Origin: an uncultured Roseobacter sp.
Lineage (GTDB): Bacteria; Pseudomonadota; Alphaproteobacteria; Rhodobacterales; Rhodobacteraceae
Length of the DNA stretch: 64,000 nt
Direction: 5' to 3'
Assembly (NCBI RefSeq): GCF_947493125.1
Contig: NZ_CANLQB010000001.1
Coordinates: 496,001-560,000, forward strand
Below, one piece after another: positions 56,842-64,000 of this stretch; the stretch's first letter is position 1, and every line of letters starts with the position of its first letter. The position numbers were made by a program, and so were the translations under genes. Under the pieces are notes generated by a model that worked only from the letters and a program-made list of their open reading frames with translations, did no database searches and was not told where the DNA came from.

Positions 56842-57782
56842 GAAGGCGGTCCTTCGGCAAAATCCGGTGGGCATGGGCGCGGTTTCCAGTCAGGCAGCCC
56901 TAGGCCCAGGCGCCATGCGGTCGCTATGTCGGCGCGGGTCGCAAACCAAACATCGTCATGCGCGAGCGCGTGGTCCAGGAAGGCCTCCAACCCTTCGATC
57001 CGGGCGGGCCGTCCGATGATCCGGGTATGCAGACCGACCGACAGCATGCGCGGTGCGGTTGCACCTTCGGCGTAAAGCCTGTCGAACGCATCGATGCAGT
57101 AGCGGGCGAAATCGTCGCCAAAAACGAAGCCTCCTCCATTGTAGAACCGCATGTCATTGGTATCGAAGGCATATGGTAACACCACATGCGGCCCCATGTC
57201 CGTCTCTACGGTGTAGGGAAGGTCGTCGTTGTAGGCATTGCTGTCATAAAGAAAGCCTCCATGCTCGACGAGCAAGTTGCGGGTCTCTGGTGAGGTCGCC
57301 GACCTCGTGTGCCATCCTCGCGGTGGTGTCCCGGTTGCCCCCGTGAGAACGTCCACGGTACGCGCGATGGCTTGGCGCTCTTCAATATTCTCCATGTAGG
57401 CGTGCCGTTCCCAACGCCAGCCGTGCGCCGCCACCTCATGGCCGTCGGCAACCGCTTCCGCGGCGATCCATGGCGTCATCTCAATTGCCCGCCCGCAGGC
57501 GTTGAGGGTGGCTTGCAGGGCGCGGCTGCGCAGAACATCGCGAATGCGAGGCCAGCCGGCGCGAGGGCCATATTCGAAATGGCTCTCCATGCAGAGGTCG
57601 CGCGTGCCTACAACCTCCTCGACCGCTTCATAGATATGCTCGTTGCGTTCATCGCCGGCACCAAGCGTCAATTCGGCACCTTCCTCAATATTGACAACCA
57701 AAGAGACCGCAAGCCGTGCATCCCCGGGCCAGCGGACTTGAGGCGGTGTGTTCGCGTAGCCTTTGAAGTCGCGACCGGTCAT
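56838..57782 (-). CDS. PuuE-like allantoinase-type deacetylase-fold protein
   Basis: A 314-aa protein closely resembling PuuE allantoinase. It shows RDFKGYANTPPQVRWPGDAR, VNIEEGAE, GHEVAAHGWRWERHAYM, FLYDSNAYNDDLPY, PYAFDTNDMRF and LSVGLHTRIIGRPAR in the PuuE order. PuuE opens the hydantoin ring of allantoin. Here no other allantoin genes are present, and the companions are a sugar kinase and a SIS protein, so the true substrate may be a related ring compound. ATG at 57782 overlaps the BtpA-like gene stop by four bases. Confidence 0.87.
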   Translation of the reverse strand: MTGRDFKGYANTPPQVRWPGDARLAVSLVVNIEEGAELTLGAGDERNEHIYEAVEEVVGTRDLCMESHFEYGPRAGWPRIRDVLRSRALQATLNACGRAIEMTPWIAAEAVADGHEVAAHGWRWERHAYMENIEERQAIARTVDVLTGATGTPPRGWHTRSATSPETRNLLVEHGGFLYDSNAYNDDLPYTVETDMGPHVVLPYAFDTNDMRFYNGGGFVFGDDFARYCIDAFDRLYAEGATAPRMLSVGLHTRIIGRPARIEGLEAFLDHALAHDDVWFATRADIATAWRLGLGLPDWKPRPCPPDFAEGPPS

Positions 57783-58564
57783 CGCTTCCTCGCGGCGTCC
57801 ATGAACTTCTGGCAAAGATCGGCGTCCCATTTCACCAGATCGTCTTCGTCGGTTGATTGGCGCATCAAGGCGCTCGAGACAATCACACCCTCCGCTGCAC
57901 TCAAGGCCTGTCCGACGTTGTCGGCCGTTACGCCGCCTCCGATCAGGACCGGACGGTTGGATACGACTGGTCGTATGGCTGCAATCCGGTCCAGAGTGTC
58001 CTGAAAGCTCACTCCGGCAATCACCAATCCATCGGCGCCAACCTTTGCCGCCCAATTTGCCGCGAAGGGCTGCGGCTCATCAGACAGAGGGCGCACAGTT
58101 CTGTCGTGAACATCGGCGAGTATTGCTACGTCGTCAGCCCCGAGCGATGCGCGGTACGCAACGGCTTCGGCGCCGAGCGCGTGTCGTGGTCCCTCGGATG
58201 TCATGGCACCGCCAACGAATATCTTGAGGCGTACAAAATCAGCGCCGCTTGCCTGCGCAATCGACAGGGAGGCCAAGGGGTCATGCGCTTCGACGATGAT
58301 GCCCAACCCGAGTTTCGGAAATTCCGCGCGTAGCAGCCGGGAGAGGGCCGCCATACGTGTCAACGTCTCCGGTGTTGCAGCCATACTCGTCCGGGTCTGA
58401 TCCTGCAGCTTGATGAAGGGGATGCCCGCATCCGCAAAGACTTTTGCATTCGCCATGGCGTAGTCCTCGAACCATGCTGTCGACAGATGCCGCGATAGAT
58501 CGAAGCTGGGAAGGTGGAGCGCCGCAATCACCAGCGGTCGATTTGTGAACAGTTTCAGCGACAT
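57779..58564 (-). CDS. BtpA/SgcQ family TIM-barrel protein
   Basis: A 261-aa protein of the BtpA/SgcQ family. It has VIAALHLPSFD at the start, ADAGIPFIKLQDQTR, GADFVRLKIFVGGAMTSEG, and a C-terminal phosphate-binding-like GGGVTADNVGQAL with EGVIVSSALM. The fold is a TIM barrel related to phosphosugar enzymes. No reaction is firmly assigned to SgcQ, which sits with sugar kinases and transporters in several bacteria. It overlaps the kinase gene by ten bases. Here it may act on the phosphorylated sugar part of the substrate. Confidence 0.85.
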   Translation of the reverse strand: MSLKLFTNRPLVIAALHLPSFDLSRHLSTAWFEDYAMANAKVFADAGIPFIKLQDQTRTSMAATPETLTRMAALSRLLRAEFPKLGLGIIVEAHDPLASLSIAQASGADFVRLKIFVGGAMTSEGPRHALGAEAVAYRASLGADDVAILADVHDRTVRPLSDEPQPFAANWAAKVGADGLVIAGVSFQDTLDRIAAIRPVVSNRPVLIGGGVTADNVGQALSAAEGVIVSSALMRQSTDEDDLVKWDADLCQKFMDAARKR

Positions 58565-59577
58565 TCCATAGCCGCTTTCTGCGAAAGAGCGCTCGCGCCG
58601 TCCGGATGGGCCAGCAGGGCGCCATCGGCGCCGAAATGGGCCACAATGCGAGAGGCCGACATAGAACCGAAGCGCGCTGCCTGCACGGCGTCACCGGTCT
58701 CCAAAAGTCCAACAAGAAATCCGCCGCAAAAGCTGTCGCCAGCTCCGGTTGGATCTACCGTCTCGGTTGCCTCTGCGGGGACGCTGGCTGGTGTATCTGT
58801 CACGCGGTTCCAGACAAGTGAGCCCTTGGCACCGAGCTTTACCGCAAGCGCACCGGGGCAATAGTCGGAGAGAACCCGCAAGGCGTGCTCGAGATCCGCA
58901 CCCGGGACAAGCGCTCTCAGTTCGACCTCGCTGGGCAAGAAAGCGTCAAGTTTCGAGAGCAACGGCGCGAGTTGGTCCAACTTGTGCTCGGCCAGCTGCC
59001 AGCCAGGATCTGCGATCACGACGGCGCCGCCCGGTTTGAAGAAATCCAGCATCTCGTGCATCACATCTGGTTGGCTGGGCGCGAGCAGGACCGCCCGCGT
59101 ATCTTTCCATGCAGGCGGAATCTGGCGTTGCGACAGTGGGTGACGATTTCTGAATTCTGAATAGCTGATCTCGTTTGTCGTGGAGCGGGCACGCAATATC
59201 TCCCGCCATTGAGACGTTTGGCTTGGCGACAACCGGTCGGTCGGAAAACCCGCCTCGGCCAAGGCTCCGGGGGGACTGCTCAATCCTTCTTCTCTCCGCC
59301 CCTCCGCATCATAGATGAACCAGTTGGACGAGGTGAGTTCCTCATCGCGCCACACAACGCCACCCAGATCAAGACCGCCAGATTCCAATCGCCGGATCGT
59401 CTCTCGGGGGTAGCTGGCCACCGCCGCGCTGACCAACCCGACGGCGGGCCGCCACATCAATGCCCCGACCGCGGAGTAGGCACCGTTGCCGCCCGCTTTT
59501 GCGAGCCCAACCGTGCCGTCCGCGGCCACCACATTGTCGACGGTCAGCCCCCCGACCGTGACAAGATCGGGGATCAT
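58555..59577 (-). CDS. PfkB-family carbohydrate kinase
   Basis: A 340-aa ribokinase-fold kinase. The N-terminal VGGLTVDNVV and AGGNGAYSAVGA segments bind the sugar, and the C-terminal DPTGAGDSF (residues 275-283) carries the catalytic aspartate and anion hole. ATG at 59577 begins one base after the SIS stop and at the first conserved strand. PfkB kinases next to SIS proteins are known for fructoselysine (FrlD/FrlB), where the kinase phosphorylates the Amadori sugar before deglycation. A similar role is proposed. Confidence 0.88.
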   Translation of the reverse strand: MIPDLVTVGGLTVDNVVAADGTVGLAKAGGNGAYSAVGALMWRPAVGLVSAAVASYPRETIRRLESGGLDLGGVVWRDEELTSSNWFIYDAEGRREEGLSSPPGALAEAGFPTDRLSPSQTSQWREILRARSTTNEISYSEFRNRHPLSQRQIPPAWKDTRAVLLAPSQPDVMHEMLDFFKPGGAVVIADPGWQLAEHKLDQLAPLLSKLDAFLPSEVELRALVPGADLEHALRVLSDYCPGALAVKLGAKGSLVWNRVTDTPASVPAEATETVDPTGAGDSFCGGFLVGLLETGDAVQAARFGSMSASRIVAHFGADGALLAHPDGASALSQKAAMECR

Positions 59578-59578
59578 A

Positions 59579-60706
59579 TCAAGCGCCAAGCTTTGGAGCG
59601 CCGAGGCCCAAGGCGTCGCGTTCCACCGCAGCATGGTAGCCGAACAGGTGCAAGGGCACGGAGTATAGGATGGGTGCGGTCTCCCAAGCGACCGGCGGTA
59701 AGTGCCATACGACATCAGCAATTTGTGCGATCTCGGCTTCGCCTTCGGGCAGCAGGGCGATACAGAAGCCTTCGCAACCGCGGCTCATAATCGCGGTTTC
59801 GGCTGCTCTGGCATGGCTCGCATCATCGGCTGCTACGAGGAATATCGGATCACCCGACTTTTGCGTCCTGTAGTGATGATATTCTTCTAGCGGGAACGCA
59901 TAAGAATGAATCGGTGCCAGTTCCTTCAACTTTGCGGATCCGAAGGCTGCGGCCGCATAGAATGGACCCGCGCCGGTCAGCAGAACGAGGTCGGCTCTTG
60001 CCAAGCTGCGCGCCACGTCCCGGGCGGGCTCGTAGAATGATTGCGAGACGGCGTCCACCTGTTCGGGCAAAGCTGCGAGTGCTGCGCGTAGCGATGCCGC
60101 GTCTCCACCTTTCGCTTCGAGTATGGATGCGGTGAGAGCGAGCTTGAGCGCCATGGCCGCCGTACTCGATTGCGTCGGCCATCCGCCCCGTGTCGCTCGA
60201 ATGTGCAAAGCGCCAGGAAACTCCACCATGAGCGGCGAGCCCATAGTGTTTGACAGGCCAATCGTATAGGCACCAAGTTTCGCAGAACCTTTCAGGCCGT
60301 CGATCACCGGCTCAGTTTTCCCACTCGAACTCAATCCGATTACGATAGTTTCGTTGTCGATGACATCGATGCCGTAGGTGGCGAAGTCGAACGCCTCGTA
60401 GGGTTCAGCCACGGCGCCGAGCATCTTCTCCATTACCTGACGAACGCCGTGGCCGGAAATCCAGCTGTCACCACATCCGACCATCACGATGCGTCGAATA
60501 TTTCGATCCGCCAGATCCGCCGCAATGGATGCAAGGGGCGCTTCATTTGCTTCAAGTGTTGCGCGAATGGCCTCGCCCTGAGACATCATCTCTGTCTCTG
60601 TCAGCGCGACACGGCGAAAACGTTCGGGGTCGCCGGCTGCATCGGATGAAGATTCTCGTCTAATTTCTTGCAAACGTTGCTCAAAGCTCACGCCGGTGTC
60701 CTCCAT
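59579..60706 (-). CDS. SIS-domain phosphosugar enzyme (GlmS-isomerase / FrlB-like)
   Basis: A 375-aa protein with two SIS domains. VMVGCGDSWISGHGV and IGLSSSGKTEPVIDGL are in the first, and LLTGAGPFYAAAAFGSAKLKE with FPLEEYHHYRT in the second. This matches the GlmS-isomerase / fructosamine deglycase group. In FrlB-type enzymes it cleaves a 6-phospho-Amadori compound to glucose-6-phosphate and an amine. It is the first gene of the seven-gene leftward operon. ATG at 60706 or 60715 is possible; neither has a clear Shine-Dalgarno. Confidence 0.83.
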   Translation of the reverse strand: MEDTGVSFEQRLQEIRRESSSDAAGDPERFRRVALTETEMMSQGEAIRATLEANEAPLASIAADLADRNIRRIVMVGCGDSWISGHGVRQVMEKMLGAVAEPYEAFDFATYGIDVIDNETIVIGLSSSGKTEPVIDGLKGSAKLGAYTIGLSNTMGSPLMVEFPGALHIRATRGGWPTQSSTAAMALKLALTASILEAKGGDAASLRAALAALPEQVDAVSQSFYEPARDVARSLARADLVLLTGAGPFYAAAAFGSAKLKELAPIHSYAFPLEEYHHYRTQKSGDPIFLVAADDASHARAAETAIMSRGCEGFCIALLPEGEAEIAQIADVVWHLPPVAWETAPILYSVPLHLFGYHAAVERDALGLGAPKLGA

Positions 60707-60755
60707 ACGGGTCATTGCAAAAACTGGCGACAGAATAACTGGATTTGCCACATGT

Positions 60756-60803
60756 CTTTCGATATGTGTCATTTATACAAGAAACGCAAGTCGTCACCGA
60801 AAG
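60756..60803. promoter_or_regulatory. Candidate DeoR operator between the SIS and regulator genes
   Basis: CTTTCG (60756-60761) and its inverse CGAAAG (60798-60803) lie 42 bp apart, close to four helical turns, in the divergent gap. CGAAA-type half-sites are common for DeoR/AgaR-family repressors. A further GAAACG is at 60781-60786. Support is pattern and location only. Confidence 0.42.
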
Positions 60804-60810
60804 TTTGGAA

Positions 60811-61611
60811 ATGAAAGACACAGCTTCCCAAGGGTACATCAGCCCGCGCCACGAAAAAATACTCGAGATGTTGTCGCGGGAACGGATTGTTGAGGTCGCA
60901 CAGCTTGCGTCTGAGTTCGGGGTATCGGCGGTCACAATCCGGTCGGATCTTGAGGCGCTTGACCAGCGCCAGTTGCTACGACGGATTCGCGGTGGCGCCA
61001 TGTCAATCCAGCCAGCGCGGTTCGAGCGGCCCCTTGAGCTTCCAAGTCAAAGTTTCGGCGCACAGAAGGAGCGCATCGGCGCGCTTGCTGCGCGCATGGT
61101 TCGCAATGGCGAGACGATTATACTGGACGCTGGGACGACGGCGCTCGCGATGGCGACCGCCATGCCTGAGGACTTGCGCAATGTCGTGGTTATTACGAGT
61201 GCGCTTGATATCGCAATTTCCCTTGAGAATCATCAAGGTGTGACCGTGATGGTGACTGGTGGAACGGTTAAGAAAACCGGACGCAACCGGCACGCGCGGT
61301 CGTTGATTTCACCGTTCGCCAGCCTTCTGCTCGCCCAGGTCAACGTGGATTGCGCTTATTTGTGCTGTGCCGGAATTGATGTGGAGCGGGGGTTTACCAA
61401 TGCGCATTTCGAAGAGGTTGAGGTCAAGCGCGCCATGCTTTCAGCGACCCGCCGCGCCGTCATGCTGGGGGATCATGGCAAGCTGGGACATGTCGCGGGT
61501 GCGCGAATCGCGGGTCTTGAAGAGATTTCGAGATTGGTGACGGACAAAGGTGCGGAGCCTGCACACGTCCATGCGCTGCAGGCCGCTGGCCTCGATGTTG
61601 TGCTGGCGTGA
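60811..61611 (+). CDS. DeoR/GlpR-family transcriptional regulator
   Basis: A 266-aa repressor. The N-terminal helix-turn-helix (~residues 12-60) contains RHEKILEMLSRERIVEVAQL and FGVSAVTIRSDLEALDQRQL. The DeoR sensor domain follows with the phosphosugar-binding pattern ILDAGTTALAMA and CAGIDVERGFTN. Members sense sugar phosphates, which fits a kinase-dependent pathway. It is divergent from the SIS operon and precedes the importer genes by 168 bp. ATG at 60811 is chosen over in-frame codons further upstream that would reach into the divergent promoter. Confidence 0.88.
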   Translation: MKDTASQGYISPRHEKILEMLSRERIVEVAQLASEFGVSAVTIRSDLEALDQRQLLRRIRGGAMSIQPARFERPLELPSQSFGAQKERIGALAARMVRNGETIILDAGTTALAMATAMPEDLRNVVVITSALDIAISLENHQGVTVMVTGGTVKKTGRNRHARSLISPFASLLLAQVNVDCAYLCCAGIDVERGFTNAHFEEVEVKRAMLSATRRAVMLGDHGKLGHVAGARIAGLEEISRLVTDKGAEPAHVHALQAAGLDVVLA

Positions 61612-61695
61612 TATGTCCCGCGCCTAATTTTTGGAGATTTTTGCCTTTGTTTTAGTCAGTTTGGCGGGGCTCTGTTCTGCGAGGCGAAGGATTTG

Positions 61696-61742
61696 CGAAA
61701 ACTTTCGAAATTTATTGATACGAAATTTTGTGCGGCTAAGAT
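61696..61742 (+). promoter_or_regulatory. Promoter and candidate DeoR operator before the importer operon
   Basis: Three CGAAA units occur at 61696, 61706 and 61721, the middle one inside a perfect palindrome TTTCGAAA (61703-61710). A promoter can be drawn with -35 TTGATA (61715-61720), a 16-bp spacer and -10 TAAGAT (61737-61742). The third CGAAA falls in the spacer, so a bound repressor would block RNA polymerase. The same half-site occurs before the SIS operon. Confidence 0.5.
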
Positions 61743-61779
61743 GTCTAGATAACTCGAACAACACCGAAGGGAGTACGCA

Positions 61780-62826
61780 ATGAATTTGAGTAGACGCTCT
61801 GTGCTTGGCGGGCTGGCGGCCGCAACGGCGCTTTCCTCTCCAGCAGTCCTGCGGGCCGCGACGCGCGAACTGGTCATGGTCGGATATGGCAATGCCTCCG
61901 ATGCCCCACTGATCGCGGCGGGCGAAGAACTCGGACGCCGCAACGCCGGCGTCTCCTTGCGCATCATTGGCGGTCTCTCGGCGGAGGCCCTGGCACAGAT
62001 CAAGGCCGCCAGAGGCAATTCCCCTTATGATTTGGCGGTCATGGGCTCTCCGGCGATTGTCAATGCGCTGGCCGAGGACGTTCTTGTTCCTCTCGATTTC
62101 TCGAAGATCCCCAATGCGCAGAATGTCAATGCAAAGTTCCAACCTTACGGATATGATGTGGGCCAGCCGATCTGGTTCGAGGGTATCGGCATTGCATATG
62201 ACACCACGAAGGTCCCCGAGCCGCCCAAGACCTGGAAGGAGCTTTGGAGTGGCGACTATACAGGACGGATAGGCATGTGTCGGCCGCAGTCCAACCTCGG
62301 TCTCGGTGTGCTTGCTGCAACATCTGAGGCCTTTGGCATGCCGCAGGATGATATGTCTTTTGCTCTCAAGAAATGGCAGGAATTGGATCCGCTCGTCGGT
62401 CGTAGCCCGCCGTTGCTGCAGCAAATGATTGAGCGGGGCGAGGTGGATCTTGCGCCACTCTGGCATGTGAACACGTCGCTGGCCGCTTCATCCGGCCTGC
62501 CGATTGCCTATGCTAAGATCACCGGCCCAGGCCCGCTCATGCTGCCGACCAACATCGTGCACTTCGTAAACACCGCCGACGGCACGGCGGACTTGGTGCA
62601 TGAGTTCGCGGACATCCTGCTTCAGCCAGATATCCAGACTATGGCTGGAAGCGCGCCGATCACCTTTGGCACTGTGGTCAATGGCATTCCGGTGCCTTCA
62701 GAAGCTGCTCCCTATGTTCCGTCGACGGAGGAAGAACTGGCCAGTACGACATCGCTCGATTGGCAATCCTTCGCGCCGCTTCGAGGCGAGACGGTTGAAA
62801 ACTTCGATCGGATGTTTGCCGCATGA
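61780..62826 (+). CDS. ABC transporter substrate-binding protein (iron/polyamine-type family), Tat signal
   Basis: A 348-aa periplasmic protein. The N-terminus has a twin-arginine motif (SRRSVLGG) before a hydrophobic stretch ending in a likely cleavage site (VLRAA), so Tat export is likely. The rest resembles the family of spermidine/putrescine and ferric-ion binding proteins (PIWFEGIGIAYDTTKVPEPPK, TWKELWSGDYTGRIGM). It has a good Shine-Dalgarno (AAGGGAG, about 9 bases upstream). Its stop overlaps the ATPase gene (ATGA). The ligand is presumably the conjugate degraded by the divergent operon. Confidence 0.87.
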   Translation: MNLSRRSVLGGLAAATALSSPAVLRAATRELVMVGYGNASDAPLIAAGEELGRRNAGVSLRIIGGLSAEALAQIKAARGNSPYDLAVMGSPAIVNALAEDVLVPLDFSKIPNAQNVNAKFQPYGYDVGQPIWFEGIGIAYDTTKVPEPPKTWKELWSGDYTGRIGMCRPQSNLGLGVLAATSEAFGMPQDDMSFALKKWQELDPLVGRSPPLLQQMIERGEVDLAPLWHVNTSLAASSGLPIAYAKITGPGPLMLPTNIVHFVNTADGTADLVHEFADILLQPDIQTMAGSAPITFGTVVNGIPVPSEAAPYVPSTEEELASTTSLDWQSFAPLRGETVENFDRMFAA

Positions 62827-63905
62827 TGCACCAGCATCCGCGCACAGCGTCCAAGGTTGCCTCATCGGTCCCAGTGCTTCGCATTGGGGCCGTTGGCAAG
62901 CAATTTGGCGCGACCAAGGTTTTGGAGAAGTGCTCGCTTGACGTCGATGAGGGCGAGATTGTGACATTGCTCGGACCTTCGGGATGCGGCAAGACCACGC
63001 TTTTGCGCTGCATCGCGGGCTTTCTCGATGCGGATCAGGGAGATGTCCGGATCGACGGCCAGGATATGGGGCCGATCCCGGTCAATCGTCGGCCCGTCGG
63101 TGTGGTATTTCAGAGCTATGCCTTGTTTCCGCACATGACTGTTGCGCGCAACGTAGCTTACGCGTTGAAAATGCAAGGTATACGCGGCGCCGAGGCTGAC
63201 AGGCGCGTGGCCGGAGCGCTGGCTACAGTGTCTCTTCAGGACTTTGGTGATCGATATCCGTCGCAGCTCTCAGGTGGGCAGCAACAGCGCGTTGCGATCG
63301 CACGTGTCTTGGTCATGGAGCCCCGGGTGCTTCTGCTTGACGAGCCGTTCAACGCGCTGGATGCAAAACTCAGAAGCTCTATGCAAGTAGAGTTGCGCCA
63401 ACTGATCAAACGCCTTGGGCTTACGGCCATCTTTGTGACCCATGATCAGGAAGAAGCTCTGACAATGAGTGACCGGATCGCCATTATGCGTGCAGGTCGC
63501 ATTGAACAGGCTGCACCACCTGATGAGATTTTTGATTATCCGGCGACGGCATATGTGGCCGATTTCATCGGTACGTCCAATTTCTGGAAGGCAAGCGCTG
63601 CAGGAGGCACAGTGCCTCTTCCTGATGGTCAGCGGCGACAGACTGAGCACAGCGGAGATGTTCAGATCATGGCACGCCCACACAACCTCAAGCTCGCCGA
63701 ACCTGAAGCAGGTGAATGGCGCGGTCACGTCCAGTTCCACCGCACAATAGGTGCATTGATTGAATATCATGTCGAAACGTCGGACGGTGTGCTCTTGCAG
63801 GTCGCAACGATGCGTCAGGAGCGCGCGGCACCATTTGATGATGGCGCCGCAGTGAGTCTGCACATCATCGATCCAACATATTGCGCCGTGTATCCTGCAT
63901 CATGA
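62823..63905 (+). CDS. ABC transporter ATP-binding protein (PotA-like)
   Basis: A 360-aa ATPase with Walker A GPSGCGKTT, the Q-loop region FQSYALFPHMTV, signature LSGGQQQR, Walker B VLLLDEPFNALD and switch VTHDQEEAL. A C-terminal TOBE-2-like region follows (RPHNLKLAEPEAG), as in PotA/FbpC-type subunits. It overlaps the binding-protein gene and the following permease gene by four bases each, so the three are translationally coupled. Confidence 0.92.
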   Translation: MMHQHPRTASKVASSVPVLRIGAVGKQFGATKVLEKCSLDVDEGEIVTLLGPSGCGKTTLLRCIAGFLDADQGDVRIDGQDMGPIPVNRRPVGVVFQSYALFPHMTVARNVAYALKMQGIRGAEADRRVAGALATVSLQDFGDRYPSQLSGGQQQRVAIARVLVMEPRVLLLDEPFNALDAKLRSSMQVELRQLIKRLGLTAIFVTHDQEEALTMSDRIAIMRAGRIEQAAPPDEIFDYPATAYVADFIGTSNFWKASAAGGTVPLPDGQRRQTEHSGDVQIMARPHNLKLAEPEAGEWRGHVQFHRTIGALIEYHVETSDGVLLQVATMRQERAAPFDDGAAVSLHIIDPTYCAVYPAS

Positions 63906-64000
63906 CCGACGCAGCAGTCCCACAACAAATCTCCGGGCGTGGGCTTGGCGAGCGGCTCATAGATGCCCTGCTGTCAGGCCGGGGCATCTGGCCCGCTGTG
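63902..64000 (+). CDS. ABC transporter permease, 5' end only
   Basis: The first 33 codons of a gene that continues beyond the window. ATG at 63902 overlaps the ATPase stop (ATGA). The visible residues (ending LLSGRGIWPAV) form a cytoplasmic N-terminus just before a first helix. Position after binding protein and ATPase of a PotA-type importer predicts the permease subunit. Confidence 0.6.
   Translation, partial: MTDAAVPQQISGRGLGERLIDALLSGRGIWPAV

Noticed and set aside
53817-57782. A standard allantoin degradation operon
   Set aside because: The racemase-like protein lacks both catalytic cysteines, no allantoate or ureidoglycolate genes are present, and a sugar kinase plus SIS enzyme are part of the same operon.

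Overview
The window looks like a chromosomal segment of a marine alphaproteobacterium of the Rhodobacteraceae (Roseobacter-type). This is inferred from high GC, dense ATGA-coupled operons, an aglEFGAK alpha-glucoside locus, a DUF6525-type small protein, TRAP and ABC uptake systems in quick succession, and a type I secretion / FecR / CHASE2-cyclase neighbourhood. No rRNA, tRNA, CRISPR array, intact insertion sequence or phage gene was recognised.

Layout. (1) 1-5660, + strand: alpha-glucoside ABC importer and glucosidase (aglE 3' end, aglF, aglG, aglA, aglK). (2) 5802-6182: DUF3307 membrane protein. (3) 6375-17605: type I secretion machinery (TolC-like channel, ABC exporter, HlyD-like adaptor), a convergent CHASE2 adenylate cyclase, and a 1.27-kilo-residue FecR/cadherin-like/VWA/RTX protein that is its probable substrate. 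(4) 17627-21023, - strand: gpsA, a HAD phosphatase and ggpS, a complete predicted pathway from dihydroxyacetone phosphate to the compatible solute glucosylglycerol. (5) 21597-27016: tamA-tamB. (6) 27026-29661, - strand: flavin reductase and acetyl-CoA synthetase. (7) 29903-34175: a TRAP transporter, convergent with pobA (4-hydroxybenzoate hydroxylase). (8) 34253-36301: MHYT-GGDEF-EAL protein. (9) 36783-41713, - strand: peptide/nickel-type ABC importer behind a small DUF6525-like gene. (10) 41714-43384: a 1.67-kb stretch with no supportable gene. (11) 43385-53420: divergent amino-sugar locus. The leftward arm is murQ, a sugar ABC importer and a Gfo/Idh/MocA oxidoreductase. The rightward arm is a BadF-type sugar kinase, a GntR regulator, a SIS deaminase-like enzyme and nagA. 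(12) 53817-64000: a DeoR-controlled divergent locus. The leftward arm has seven translationally coupled genes: SIS protein, PfkB kinase, BtpA/SgcQ-like TIM barrel, two PuuE-like deacetylase-fold proteins, a racemase-fold protein without cysteines, and an amidohydrolase. The rightward arm is an ABC importer that runs off the window.

The best candidate for an undescribed system is region 12. A sugar kinase plus SIS protein (the pairing used for fructosamine deglycation) is welded to proteins of the allantoin/hydantoin families, next to a dedicated importer and under a DeoR regulator whose candidate CGAAA operators lie in both promoter regions. I infer catabolism of a sugar conjugate of a nitrogen heterocycle or ureide; the substrate cannot be read from sequence. 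Secondary points of interest are the paired AGGTA direct-repeat operators between murQ and the sugar kinase, GC-rich hairpins directly after the binding-protein gene in three unrelated transport operons, and the unfused glucosylglycerol operon with its own gpsA.
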